This document shows positions 32,698 through 45,961 of a stretch of DNA of 64,000 bases, in pieces. The notes under the pieces are model-generated. The model saw nothing but the letters and a program-made list of their open reading frames with translations, searched no databases and was not told the DNA's origin. Source of the DNA: Diploscapter coronatus (lineage: Eukaryota; Nematoda; Chromadorea; Rhabditida; Rhabditidae); assembly GCA_964036155.1 (NCBI GenBank), contig OZ038423.1:64495249-64559248 (forward strand), in the 5' to 3' direction. Positions within the stretch are counted from its first letter, which is position 1. The number at the start of each line of letters is the position of its first letter. The position numbers were made by a program, and so were the translations under genes.

Positions 32698-35600
32698 GAC
32701 CGATATATGGGGAACCCTGAAAGTCATCATATAATTCAGTAGTCTGTCAAATCGACAGAAAGTAACCGATTCTGTGAAGATACGAATAATCAAATGACTT
32801 AGATTCGACTGAGTTAAATGAGGCGGAAATTTGTGGAATTCAATTGCTGACGAAGCAAACACATAAGGGCACGCTAAGGGGCAAAATATGAGGAATTCAT
32901 AAACAGAAGATGGACCTGCACAAATGGAACCGAAATGCCGAAATGAGACGGCGGAAAATGGAAGGGTTGGAGTAATGGAAATGCCGATTTATGAGGCCAA
33001 AATGACTAGAATAATGGAATGGAAAAGAAATAAATGGGGGAACGGTAGACGAATTACATTTTTGAAAATTCAGAAGGTGCTATTTGGAGATGTTTTACGG
33101 CGAGACACGTGCATACTCGAAATCATAGACCTGATTTGGGAATCTCTTCGAGATCCTCGAGTGCTGCTTTTTGATTTAGCAAAAAACGAGTTGACTTATC
33201 GGGTTGAATGAGCTTGCATATGAAAAAGACTAGTGAGAAGAACATTGCAGAAAAAATAAGGAGTTCCGAGGGAATTTAGCAATGCAAATGAAAACAAAAA
33301 AAAAACAGAAATGGAGCCGCTTGGAAGATGTAACGAGCAAATGAAACAGACAAATGACGACGACAAGCAGAGAGGGGGAAAAGAGGTGGAAGATGATAAA
33401 TGGCTGAGATTAGATGGAAATAGACTAGCTGAAGGAGCAAGACAAAGTATTGATAGTGGATTTGGACAGAGATACTAAACGCGTGAAAGAAGACAGAATT
33501 CTCGAATTCGCAACAGACACGAAGAGGACGAGCCTACAACAAAGTGACGTAGAGCTGAATAGTTTCGCACTCGCTTACTCAAAAACGCACATTTTCAATA
33601 ACCTTACGAAATCTCATATTTTCTTCAATTCCGCGTATTTCAATATGAAAACTTACTTATCCAAAGTGGAAGAAATTTAATAACCCACTTAATGAGTTTA
33701 TTTTGAGAAAATCTGCACGTAATTCTAAGATTCATAACATTTTGCGGACTGCAGGATATCTTAATGAAAATTTCATCTGACTGTCGAAATCTTGCAACGC
33801 AATTGATTCATGCAATGCGGCTAAAATATGCGATATTTTAGAAGAAGACATCAAGTGTCAATTCAATCAAACAAACCAAATCTACGATATCTAACCTTTT
33901 CCGTATATTTTGGTATCATTCAGCAAATTGGCCTTTTTATACAACTACCATTATCAAGTACCGAAGAATAATCATTTTGCGAATGCCGCAGCTTTGATAG
34001 ATGTCGTTCCATTGCGAAATGAGGAAGGGGATCAGATGCGAGAAAAATAAAAATGGGCCTCGAAATGAAGTGGGTTGGCTGGTGGATTGAGCATCAGACA
34101 GCGCAATTTGGAATCTGAATCCATCACAGATTCTGCCAAGTGTGCATGAAGCCGGGCAGGCAGGAGATTAACAGAATTTGAATGGACTCGGGTTCGAGAG
34201 ATGGGAAGATTGGATGCATTGTGCAGGTCGGGAGAGTGCAGGGGGAGAATTAGACAAAGTGCCTCAAAATACCCAGCACAAAATGAAATGCCACGCGATT
34301 GCGTCACCTTGCACATATCACAGCATTTGCTACCTGATACCAAAACAACAGTAGCATAACAGATCCTATTTTAGTCGGCCATCCTAAATATTATATCTAG
34401 GATAGTATTTTGAGGAAACGCGATTTTAAGATATTGTAGGATAATGATCAATATGATTTGGAAATATTGCAACACACTAAATAGATGTAATATAGAAATT
34501 TTACTAATCAGATGGGACGTCGGATGCTTCTTGAGCAAGATACAGGGACACATACTTGAAAAGACACTGATCTCGAAATTTCAAATAAGGATAGGGATAG
34601 AGTTTGGCAGGGTGATTAGTACTTCAGAATATGCTCGTTATTTTGACACTATGATCGGCCTACCATGTCGTGTCCCCACTCCTATTCGTCCAGGTTTAAA
34701 TTTGTGGATCGGAGGCGATTTGTAAAAATCACTTCCGACCCACAAATATTTCAGAGCTGTCTTTTTCAAGAGGCCGACAGTTTAAATTTATTTTAAAAAA
34801 TACCATTCTCATGATGAATAAAAATCTTGGGAAGCAACATTATTATCAAAAGTGAAATGAAAACACAGACTGATTAAAAATCAAGATAATTTTAAAGATG
34901 CGTGTCAGTGTTTCAATAATTCACGAATCATAACAGAAGAAACAACATGCTAGAGACAAAGAAGGTTGAGCATCAAAAATCTAAAAATACAAACCCGCAG
35001 ACGATGATTCTCTTCCCTCTTCCTCTCCCTCGCACCCACACCATTCATCCAGCCACTTCCACTCCTTCATAGCTTCACTGCAATGTCTGGGAATGGAATG
35101 ACGAGTTGCATAAATGCCTAACAGCTCATTTGACCCACGGGAATAATTGAACAACTCAGAACTTAGAAGGAAGAATGGAAGAGTTTTGATGAAGATGAAG
35201 ACGACTGAAATGACCGAAGGGAACGATGATATGAAACTGAAACTCACATTTGACATTCAGAAAGAACTGAAGAATGAAGAAGAAGATGAACGTTAACAGA
35301 GCACCAATTAACTAATTAATGTAGAAAAATATTAAATATTGATAAATGGATGAGATCAATTGAAACTCAGAGAAAACATTATTAAAAGCATTTCTTGCAG
35401 TATAAAAATTGAGACTTCCCAAATCCCAGCTTTTTTCCGATTTAGCTTAAGTTTATTTCTGAAAACGAGTTGGAAAATTCGTGGCATTTGCATTTCTACA
35501 CAGCGAATAATGAGCATGAAGTAGTCGTAAAACGAAATCCCAAAAACGCTTTCACAGATTTTAAAACAAATCGAAAAAGGCATTTAGTGAAATCCTACGT

Positions 35601-38600
35601 GAAGCCTACACAATTTAGAAATTGAAACATTGAAATTGGTTTCGATTTAGTCCAGTTTTATTTATTTAGAGCAGAATATTTTTAGCCCTTATGCTATCAT
35701 AAACTAATATAGTTCTACGCGACATTTTAATAAGGAAATAACTAAAATATATGTAATAATGCACAAAAAGAAGACAAACGGCGTGGTGCGTGGCCTGCAG
35801 CTCTCTACAGAACTATTGCATCAGAGGAGACTACTCGGGCGAGCGATAATTTCATCAGTGACCTGACTTGCGCGTTTCCGCTAACTCGATAAGCGAGATT
35901 ATTCGATAAGAAATGGTCATGAAAATAATACTGATATATGAAGAAGGAGGAAAATACTTGATAAGTTTAGGTAGAAGTGAGATTATTCATAAAGCGATCG
36001 AAAGAGAAATGAACATCCAACTTGCGTGTTAGACAAAAACTAATCGATGCAATCGAATATAAAGAAACGCTTCAAACTGACTAAACTCGTTAAGTAATGA
36101 ATGTATTGTGTGAAGCGTATGAAAATGAACAACATTCCCAACCTTCTCAACACCCCTCGTATCGTCCCGGCCTCCTCGCGTATTCAGCATCACACGCTCG
36201 TCTGCTCGTCCTCGCTGCCGCTATCAACTCATTAACAGCATTCACAATACTCACAGACTCGCAGCGCACAAATAAAATGCGTATCTGCATAATTCATAAC
36301 CTCCCCAGCGGCAAGCAGCTAACCTCCCTTTTTCTTCCTTCCACTATTCCCGTCCCCTGTCCTGTCTTCCTTCTTACATCCCTAACCTCTATCCTTGCCC
36401 TTGCATCACTCCGAGTAAGCACTATCTATATAAGGATTTACTCTGCAAACTTGACTCAAATCCGAGTTTAGTCCTTTCTTTAAAAGCTCACACTAAATAT
36501 TACATCGGAAGGTAGAAATATGCGTCATTTTATTCAAAATGGAGCACACTTATGAAAGTAATAAGAGATGCTCGAATTGGGTTTTATGGAAGAATGAACA
36601 AGACGGAATGAGGAGAGATTTAGGGAACGAGCATGCCATGCTAAAGAGTGCTTGTCACCTTGAAGTTTGACAAAAATGAAGAATCATCGTTAGAAATCGG
36701 AACAAAGAATGAAAAAAGAAGACAAATGAACTAAAGATCAAACCTAGGGAGGACGATCGTCAAACCCCTTGCGACCTACCTCCCATAGACTTTTTTCGTC
36801 TGACAAAAGTGTTCCCTAGGTCTGCAGAAAGTCAAATATCGAAATGAGCGTGAGCAATGATTGACTTGAAGGAATTTGCCTATTTACGTGTGTGCTGAGT
36901 TGTTCGTGAATTTCCTGTTATCTGCAAACAGATTTCACAAATCGGAAGAGACTTCATCACTCACTGCAGATCTGCACAAATCAGGATTCATTAGCTGGGC
37001 AGAGTTCGCTCATCATTCGGCTATCGTCAAACAAAAACTATGTCATCATTATGGTGCGCAAAATTTTTATTTGACTCCAATGGCTATTTTAGAATGTAAA
37101 TTCAAAATTTAGATTTTGTTTAAATAAATTTGTGAATCCACATTACTTTTATATTCGTCAGTAAATTACTTATTTTGAAGACCAGTATCTCAGTGTTTAA
37201 TGATAGCAGACTAAATATTAAGAAAATTACGAAGCTAAATGTACATAATAGACGGGACAGAAGTATCTGTTGAAGTCGTTACGAACTGCGAACTGCGACT
37301 GCAGCGCATAAAACTAATGGATGGAGCGGGAAACGGGCAATTCGATGTGAGAATTATACGATCACAGATTTCGAAAAACAAATACGGGTATATGGGATGT
37401 CAGTCTGCCAGAGATAGATTTAAAAAAAAAAAAGCATTAGACAAAACTGACTGGATACTGGATGCTAGAAATGGAGTGGAATAGATACAACTCGAGGATT
37501 CCAGAGCAACGCCAAAGCATCAAAGAGTCTAGTAATTCAGACAATTGGAACAATTGGAGTAAATGACGTAAGCTTGGAAATCTAGTAATTATAGTAATGT
37601 AGCAACACATGAAATAATATGGGGAAATATAGTCCTATCATGATCTACTGTTCTTTAGGACTGTTCATAATTTCGAGTTCAATTTAGAGATTTAACAAAT
37701 TCTAGCTCCGACTTCGACTTCGGCTCAAGGTCGTCAAAATTTAATATCCGATTTAAAAGTTTTCAAATAAAGAAAAAAACTACGAACAGATTTGATACGA
37801 TTTCGCAGGTTTCCACATTGCCGCTGTTCAGACATAGCAAGCACTTTCGTCAAACGAAGAAAATATACGGGGATTAAGTCGCAAGGCAAAAAACATATTT
37901 ATAGCATTATTATGAGTAGCGAAAATGCTTGAAATTTTCTGGTTAGAGGTATTAGAGATACAAAATTTAAAAGAAAATATTATGGAATATAAATCGCATG
38001 AAATTTTTGTCGATTGTTCTTCTTAAGTCTGCTACCGTCGCTAATTTTTCAAAAAGCACCCTTACATCAACCTAATGTGCTTTGTTTCAATAGTAGTTGG
38101 CATGTCTTTGACTTATTCAAAATGCAAACACTCGCTACCTCTGCACAAGGAATGTGCAACTTTTCTGTTGCTGTTTCGAATTCGAAGATGTCAAATGTTT
38201 CCATTTCTCATGGAATCAGATTACAACTGAATATACGAAACTATAAAAATAGAGGGAATTCACTTGGAGAGCTGAATTAGAAATTCAGATCCTTCGGAAA
38301 AATGGAAAAATGAAACTCGGAGAAGGTCATCAGACTGGGTCGGGAAGGGGACAGAAAGAAGGAAACAGATCAAATATTCGTGCCTACGCGCATCATCATT
38401 ATTCACCTAATAGGTCAGCAAGATTGCATTAAAAGGGGAGGTATATCGGAATGATGATGAGATATTTTTATCAAGAAATCTGAAGTCTAATAATACATCA
38501 GTCCTACGGTATGAGCTCGTCTATCAGAATAAAACTAGAAATATAAATGCATACTAAATATAAGTGCGATTTTTACGCATCAAAGCATCTGCTCAAATTA

Positions 38601-39228
38601 GTTGAAAAATATTACTCACTAATAGCATTTTCTATGAGTTTCAAATAGATGTGTTAGCTTTGGAAAATAATGGCAATATCTTCAAATCTTCAAGGTTCAA
38701 TAATAATTCGTTCAAATTTATCAATATTCGTGACTATAAACAACTTGAAGGAAAAATTCGATAAATAAACTAAGGAAGGGATTAACTCAAAAACTACAGA
38801 TCTTCTTGCTATCTGCGTGTTACCTAGCAAATATTTTGAAAAAAATTGTGTTGCTTTCTTCGATCTATCATCTTTCTATATCTTATACACAATATCTACA
38901 AACAAATAGTTTTAACCAGCGGGTGTTTGATAAAACATTTTGTTAATGAAGATGCAAACAAACTCATAGTAAATTAAGACGCGGTTTTTGAAAGACTCGA
39001 ACGATTATAGAGTGAAGGGGTACATAATGTGCAAAGTATTACGGATTTGAACCAAATCCACCATATGGATTTTGCTCAAATCCTCAATACTTTGCACTTT
39101 ATGCGCATTATCGTTCAACTTCAGCAGAACGCTTTTAAAATATTAGATACCGAAATTAATTCAACAAAATTTATTACAATTACAAATCATGTTTTACAAA
39201 AAATAAATAAAAAGCGATGAAGATCAAG
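32698..39228. other. 6.5-kb stretch without a recognisable gene
   Basis: I see no splice-consistent coding exon resembling a known family. Frames of 60-124 codons occur but are compositionally biased. GA-rich blocks are present (for example 33240-33470). It may hold neuropeptide-gene control sequences, unassigned RNA genes, or fast-evolving exons that I cannot detect. A palindrome at 39023-39103 is listed separately. Confidence 0.45.
39023..39103. repeat. 81-bp near-perfect palindrome
   Basis: The arms CATAATGTGCAAAGTATTA and its inverted copy (AATACTTTGCACTTTATG) enclose a second inverted set, GGATTTGA...TCAAATCC, around CCATATGG. The whole segment could fold into one hairpin. It lies just beyond the 3' end of the RBR-like gene. 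Confidence 0.65.
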
Positions 39229-42200
39229 TTAATCCGCAGAGTTCAACTCGTCGATTTCAGTTCGGAATTTTTTCACGCAATAATTCAGATGGGCTTTCAG
39301 AGAATTGACTGCAGAATTGAGATTGTTCTCCCTAAATTGAATAATTTTGTTACAAGTCGCGCCCACATCCAGTAATTTTAGTCAAGTTTGAATAATTCTT
39401 AATTGTTAAAAATTTACATTTCAAAACATCACATCATATTCATTTTCCAAAACGCGCTTAGAGAAATAATAACTTTTCATCATCAATTTTATGATGTTCT
39501 GCTTATGATATCGCCAAATTTGGCAATTTCTATCGGTAGAAGGTGGTCTTCATTCAAATAGAGAATGATAACGACTACTTACTTTCCTTCCTTAATACAA
39601 TTCTCGACAGCAACCCATTTATCCATGAGCACTTTCATATGCTTGAGCATCTCTGTCTCCTTCTTGTGAATGTAGGTCCATCCAGTGCCATTCTCGACGA
39701 TCTGCAGAGCCATTTTGCGAGTTTCCTCGAGTCCCTCCGCAGCAGTCAGTCCCTTCCTTCTCTGTTCCCCACATTTTTGCCCGAAAATGTTCGTCTCCTT
39801 CCTGTTGAATCGTCTGCTTCTGGCTGCAAAGCACAGTTCAGCAATGGGTCGTTTGATGACATTTTCAACTTGAGTTCTAGAGAGAACGAAGCCTCCGAAG
39901 GGCATCTGAAATGTTAGGAATACATAATTTAGCTATAGCCAAATTAGAAGATCATGGAAGTCAGATGTAATAACCGATTAAATATTTAGTTTTATGTACT
40001 TATTCCTATTTTCGATTTATTTTGGTTTTAAAAAGCATCGCCAAAGACTGAATACTTGAAACAAGTTAAATTACATAGCTTTGATGCACTTGAAATGACG
40101 CCTTATTTGCAGCGGGCTTTACGACGCTTCATAGATTCAAGGAACGAATCTGACGACTTTCAATATTACGCAATGCATACATGGTATATCCAGTTTGCGC
40201 ATCATTTACTTTGTCTCAAGTGATCGGCCTTTGAGAATACTGAATAAAGAATTGTCCTGTACTATCTTCAAGACTTTCTAGCGACAATAAACTCAGCAAA
40301 TGAATGAACCTGGATATTGAACCAGTTAGGATTGAAGATCTTCTGTCGTTTGACTGCATTGTTTCTGGGGGCTGGATGAACCCAGGAAACGAATTGGCCT
40401 CTGATGACCTGCATGTTCGCCACATCGACTGTGATGCCGCACTGAGGACACTTGGCTGATCTATCAGTTGCGTACGCCTGAATTTTGTTTTATCTTCCTT
40501 TATTCAAATTCACTGTGCATTATATGATCATGATTTTTGCTATTTACAGCTGAAAAATTCGCAATGTTTTTAGCTCGCCATCACATGACAAGAATATCAT
40601 TGCATTTTGTAAAATTCAGCACATTTCAATGTCAGAATGAAACAATATTGCAATATTTTTAAACGAAATTTTTTATGTAATACAAATTGTAATTACTGCT
40701 TACATGGAATTTGCCCTTCTTGCAGCTGCATTTGATGTGTAGTAATTCCGTATGTCTGGGAACGTCCTTGCAATTTTTCTGCTCCCTGGCAGCCTCCAAC
40801 TCGAACTGTGCCTCCCACTTCTTTTGCCATTCACTATAGTCCCCGCATTCCATCGGCCAGTGGCATTCGCCTCCACACTTCCTGCACCAGAAACTGAAGT
40901 GCGAATGACCTCCATTGCAATAGATAGAGTTGAATTCTAAAATGTGGAATTGTGTTGCAAGATTTCCATGTTTCGAGAGCGCAAGTCATTTCTCAAATCT
41001 GAAGTTAGGATTTTGAGCATGTAGGCATATTGCAGGACCCTTCAAACATCCATATTAACCCATTTTTGCGTATAAAATATGACGATTTTTCGTAGATAAG
41101 GAAACAATTGATGAAATAATACGTAATCTACAGCCTAATCACAGACTATTTAGGCTAGAAATATAAGCTCGCTAAGGGCGGCGTTCATACTTCGGCTCGA
41201 CTCGGGCAAGCAGAAAAATAGTATGCGAAAGTGAGAAACGAAGAGAAGTATGCTCTTTTTGTCTCTCACTTTGATATACTATTTTTTCTGCTAGCCTGAG
41301 CTGAGCCGAAGTATGAACGCGCCCTAATATCTAAACTTGAAGATGTGCTCAGATAATTTACAAACCTTGATTTTCAGAAACATTTGGAACGAGGATGAGG
41401 GATGAGCAGGCATAGCACTCGTCGAATCTTCCTTCGGTTATGAACGGTTCCAAACTCATCATCAACAGCCTCTTGGAGTAGAAATTGAAGACTGGTAAAG
41501 GCAGGACAAACGAGAGTAAATCGAATGTCGACTCTTCCAAAGGAAGCTAAACGTATTTTCCGTTAACATGATCTTCAATGCTTTCTCAAATTTTCAAAGA
41601 GATTGAAGTGTTTAATCAACTAGAGACGAGTCTCTGCTGATAAACTTTCTTTTCTGCTAAATAATACGAAAATTTTCAATTATGAACCTTTTGACGGACT
41701 AAATCAAAATTACGAGAAAAATATTTACCTGATAGTGAATCGGGATGTTTCCTGATCTAATCTGTCCGGTTGCATTCTTCCTAACACAATTCATGCAAAG
41801 CACTCTGTCTCCCAGTCCAATCAGGTTGGCCTTCTCGAATTCATAGCAATTGCTGCATCTCTGCAGTGGCATCTCGCTGCCATCTCCGAATCCTTCAACG
41901 ATTTCGTTCTCTCTTCCGAATTCTCTCAGAGATGATTCGAATTCGAGCAAATGGTAGCAGTGGGCCTGCAAGATTTTTGGTGAAGATCGAGTTTTTCACG
42001 AGTAAAAATTGATAATAATTTTTTTCTGATTTATAAAATGTTCCAACTCACTTCAGTGCTGAGCAGCTTCGAGTTCGTATAAACACTATGAGCGTCATCG
42101 TGACTCAGAGCTGTGTATTCAGTCAGCCTTCTATATGGAGAGTAGGATTCCACTTTCTGGCTAAAAATAAAAGATATTGTTGAAAATGAGGATGTATAAA

Positions 42201-42555
42201 ACCTGAAAAGCTCTCTGTTGTATGTGAGCCAGAGATGAAATTCCTTGAGGAATCGAGTGTCTTCCGCGTGAGTCAAGAAACTGACAGGCAGGTCTGTGCA
42301 TTGCTCGATTGCAAATCTGGAAAAAATATGAATAAAATTTAAAATTTGAAGGCATTATTCAAAATATACTAGAAAAGTTTGAATCTATTAGCATAAATAC
42401 AAAAACAAATCCTACCTATACATTTCTCTCCAGCCTTGGATTTCCTCGGTAATGCCAAGAAGTACTGCTTGTAGATTTTCTTTAAATGACAATTTGCTGA
42501 TGAAAGAAGGCAGGTATAAAGGAGGAGGAATGGGGATTGTCGTGTTGATAGTCAT
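39229..42555 (-). CDS. RBR/Ariadne-like zinc-binding protein with degenerate catalytic ring
   Basis: Nine exons (42555-42416, 42316-42203, 42160-42052, 41965-41729, 41546-41366, 40936-40704, 40477-40310, 39905-39583, 39331-39229) close to 535 codons. The order is an N-terminal helical part; a Cys cluster (CSNCYEFEK, then LCMNCVRK); a long hydrophobic-aromatic linker (LPLEESTFDLLSF) with CYACSS; a BRcat-like block (FWCRKCGGECHWPMECGDY then SEWQKKW); and a pair CSCKKGKFH and KCPQCGITVDV. A helical C-terminus resembles the Ariadne domain in length. RBR ligases pass ubiquitin through an Rcat cysteine in a GCNHMxC context, and that motif is missing here, so catalytic activity is doubtful. The ATG follows a TTCAG acceptor by one base. 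The upstream gene can be joined in frame, so this may be the 3' half of a longer gene. Confidence 0.65.
41173..41327. repeat. Foldback element with ~50-bp terminal inverted repeats
   Basis: The left end reads TAAGGGCGGCGTTCATACTT then CGGCTCGACTCGGGCAAGCA. The right end is its inverted copy (TGCTAGCCTGAGCTGAGCCG then AAGTATGAACGCGCCCTAA). The ATAGTAT/ATACTAT inner ends also pair. It is in an intron of the RBR-like gene and non-coding. Its composition echoes the hairpin at 13484-13613 (AAATAGTATGC then CTCTC near the loop). Confidence 0.75.
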
Positions 42556-42777
42556 TCTGAATAAGATTCATTTAAATTTAGGCAATGTTTTTTCAGACTA
42601 GCAAAATATACAAGGTGTTATGGCACAAAAGTAAAATTATTGTTATGATATTATCAAGTTCGAGCGAAAAATTTAGCCTGTGGTAGATGTAAAATAGAAA
42701 ATATATGACTGTTAGGTTGCAAAACAAGTCTGACTAAAATTCTCTCAAACTTTCATTTCTATTAACCATAAAATTGC

Positions 42778-45335
42778 TTACACAAGCTGGTCTACATCTC
42801 TCTTCCTCATTTTCTTCTGCTCCTTCAGGGCCACAACCAGCACATTGACAGGGAGGAGTTCAGTCGCATGCAGTTTGACTTTGTCCGTCAGATTGAACAC
42901 AGTCCAGCCAGCCACTTTGCGACCTTTCAATTCAGCGATCGTCTCAGCTGCCTGAATTCATTCATCGAATCAAGCTGATCTTCATTCCACTCCACAACCT
43001 CTGGAGTCTCGATTCCCGAATGCTTCCATTTGTTCATCGGGATGTGAATTGTCTCGTGGAAGAAGTCCTCTTGGTGCACTTTCGACAGATCGAGTGCTTC
43101 ATCGTTCGGCTTGTCGCCGTCGTTCAAATCAGACACGTTCTACAATCAAAACCATCACTCATTACAACAAGTTTTTATTTAATTATGTCAAAATAAGAAT
43201 GCAATTTTAAAATGTGTCGAAAAATAGAAGATATCCAATTTTAGAAAATTATGCAAATCGTTTAGATTCAGATAGAAATATTAACCTCCCACTCGTCGGC
43301 GAGCGAGGAAGACAGAGTTCTGAGTCGATCGCGCGGCTCCCGTTTCTTCTTCGATTTGTCGATTATGCAGTCGGACAGATTTAAGCTGAAATACAGTGAT
43401 GATTAATTGTATCAGCAATACAATGAAAAGCATCTTTCTTTTGAATAATTGGGTAGTGAACAGGGCTGGGCGGAAATGAACATCTTAACAACCCGGAACT
43501 GGAAAGGGAATTCCGTCTAGCCCTGGTAATGAGTAAACAAATGGCATATTGGAAACGATTTCCATATGATGAGAACTGCATCATTTGTCATTCGAAAAAT
43601 ACCAAACAAAACCGATAGATGCATATTTTTTTCTAAAGAAAATGCCATGAATGTGATAATTTTAGCGAAAGTTAAAAGTATACCTAGTTGAAGGTTTGGG
43701 CAGATTCTCGATTTCTTCATTCTCCCTCTCATCCTCGGAATGCTCGTTCTCGTATTCTGCATCGTACAAATCATTTTCAGGAAGTTTTCTGGGTCGAGCA
43801 GTGTTACGAGGAATTCGATAATTGTCTGAACATGTCTCATTTTTGAAAAGATCAGATCGATAGATATCTTACAATTGAACCATACGCCCTTGGTGTACAT
43901 GTGCTTGTTCTTGATGGGAGTCTGCACGCTGTAATGCACCTGTGGCGCAGCCTTCTCTGCCTCTGCCTCGGGGTCGATTTCAACGTCACCCTCGTTTTCC
44001 TGCTTTCGAGTTCGTGGCTTCTTCTGACTCAATTCACGAGCAGTTGGAGTGAAGTTGGCGATCTGGAGAAACGAAAAATTAGTGAATTTTTTTTTCGAAT
44101 TAGAAAAGGGATTCGGAAAATTCATAATCTTAAAAGTCGAACTAGACGAAGTCTTATTCAAAGTTAGGAGAACACCAAGAAATGTTTGTTTTCTTTAATA
44201 AAACGTTCTTCAAGCTGCAAAATTGCAAAGCTATAATTCTTTCAAATCATTATCATCCAAAACACTAACGTTATTAATCTGTCCCTTGCCAGCAGACCTG
44301 GCAGTCCTCACATCGAATTCCTCCTCGTCGGCTGAATCCCTGTCAATTCGAGTGTGAACTGCAGTGATTGAATGCGGTTGAATGTGAGGCCCTGGAAAAT
44401 TATGATGAAGTAATTCTCTCAAATCATCTTCTAAAATAAATTTACAGTAATTGCCAGTCGTGCGAGATTGTCCCTCTACTACAGAAGTCTCGAATCCTTT
44501 CTTCGCCATTCTCAGCAATTCGACTGGTCTGTTTGCCTGAAATGAATTTACTTCTTTATATTCTTCACTCGAATTAGACATGATGAAAATGTCAATCATA
44601 TTGTGAGAAAATGAAGAAATATTTCGCAATTTACAGTATCGATTGCTTATCTCTGTGCTATTCTGGTAAAAAGAAATTGAATATTTGTGATGTCGCAGTC
44701 AGATTGTGCAATCGGTTTTGGAGGAGAACAAATTTCATCGGAACAAGCATGATGGAAGATTTTCCTATTGAATTTGAAATACGATTTCAATTGCCTACCA
44801 GCATCCATCTGTTGTGTTTGTTGAGCGAGTAGTCCACCCCGATACTCATGTCGTCCTGCGTTGCAGCCAACATTCGCTTCTGCTCCCGCTTGCTCAGATT
44901 CGCGTATTTGTCAGTCAGAACATCCTTTCTGCAATTCGTTCATCAACAATCGCAATTCCCTTTCATTCTATCCAACCTAATAGTCCCTGCAGTATGATGT
45001 CCGTATTTTCGAGCCATCAAATCCTCTCCTTTGTGTCGTTTTCCTTCCCATCGGCGAGTGCCGCGATATCTGAATATAAAACACTGATAGAAACCACTCG
45101 AAAAAGTCGAAGAAATAAGTTTATGAATGAAAAGGAAAAATGATGATTTAGAAAAGGTATAGCTATTTTTAATGAAAAAAACGTGAAGAGTAACTTTGTT
45201 TAGATAAAATTTTCCTATTTTATAAAAAAAAACATTCCTTTTCGGAATTGTAATTATAAAAAATGAAATTTAAATTTAAAAATCTCACTTTTCGTCGTAA
45301 TAACAATAAGATTCTTCGCCTTCAGAGTGCGCCAT
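42778..45335 (-). CDS. Unrecognised charged protein, 409 codons (may be the 5' half of the RBR-like gene)
   Basis: Ten exons (45335-45289, 45069-44977, 44928-44799, 44536-44446, 44391-44270, 44062-43873, 43825-43684, 43385-43286, 43139-42999, 42951-42778) close in frame to LDQLV-like ending VDQLV and a stop. I do not recognise the family. Features are an acidic start (MAHSEGEESYCYYDE), a basic block (RRWEGKRHKGEDLMARKYG), KREQKRMLAATQDD, several acidic disordered stretches (ENEHSEDERENEEIE), and KSKKKREPRDR. A more ordered C-terminus follows with HIPMNKWKHSG and KGRKVAGWTVFNLTDKV. The composition suggests a nuclear protein; this is inference. The final codons include a good GTAAGC donor in the phase that would join the next gene's first exon. 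A TACTGTAG acceptor 2 nt before the ATG suggests trans-splicing. Confidence 0.6.
43463..43523. repeat. Short palindromic repeat, related to the one at 14721
   Basis: 61 bp with pairing ends GGGCTGGGCGGAA and TTCCGTCTAGCCC, in an intron of the 409-codon gene. It shares the G/C-rich end and inner GGAA/TTCC arrangement with 14721-14783 but differs inside. Confidence 0.5.
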
Positions 45336-45961
45336 ATCTACAGTAGTTTCACTAGAGCTAGTCGACCCGAATAAACCTGTTTTGGGAATTTTGAACGCTG
45401 AAAGCTAGTAGGAATAAATAAAAAGCTAGCTAAGATTAGCTGGAGCTGATGAAAGTTGAGTTGGAAAGCGAGGTTTAAATAGGAAAAGGGACAGTGAATG
45501 GCTGAATGTGTTGCCCTGTGAAACGAGACACAGTGTTGTGCAATCGCGAAGGGGAGGGAACACGTCATTAGAAGAGAGGAAAAGAGGGAAAAGCAAACGG
45601 GAAAACGAAATATTGCGAAATCGATCAGGAATCAAATCAGTTACTCTCTGAAATGACGCTGAAAATGATAAAGAGCATGCACAATAATTCGTAAACATAA
45701 TTGCCAAATATGTCATTAGTAAGTGGAAATTATATGAGAGCAAAGATTAGTTTGGTGACGCATTGCTTTCTCTACTATCTAACCACGCATTCCTACAATT
45801 TGAAGTATCGTAATATTTTCAAATATCAACAAATTTATTGTAAACTCTTAAAAATCAACAGTAACTATAACGAAAAAATAGAACAAGAAATAACGGACCG
45901 GCAAGTTGCGAGTGAAAAGTGGAGACTGGGCAGAGAAAAGAAGAGGATATGTTGCACTTCT
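45336..45961. other. Intergenic sequence between ZNHIT6 and the 409-codon gene
   Basis: 626 bp, the 3' flank of ZNHIT6 and 5' flank of the next minus-strand gene. No exon recognised. The spacing is longer than typical nematode operon gaps of about 100 bp. Confidence 0.5.

Noticed and set aside
32449..32862. 137-codon frame starting MFASSAIEF
   Set aside because: The first 55 codons lie upstream of a TTTCAG acceptor. The signal peptide begins at the internal Met (32697), which is the better start for the neuropeptide gene.
39543..39917. 124-codon plus-strand frame
   Set aside because: Antisense shadow of RBR-gene exon 39905-39583, which encodes the helical C-terminal region and is bounded by good splice sites.
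43517..44161. 214-codon open frame on the minus strand
   Set aside because: It starts in the correct frame of exon 44062-43873, then reads through two introns; the spliced model uses proper GT/AG sites and closes in frame.
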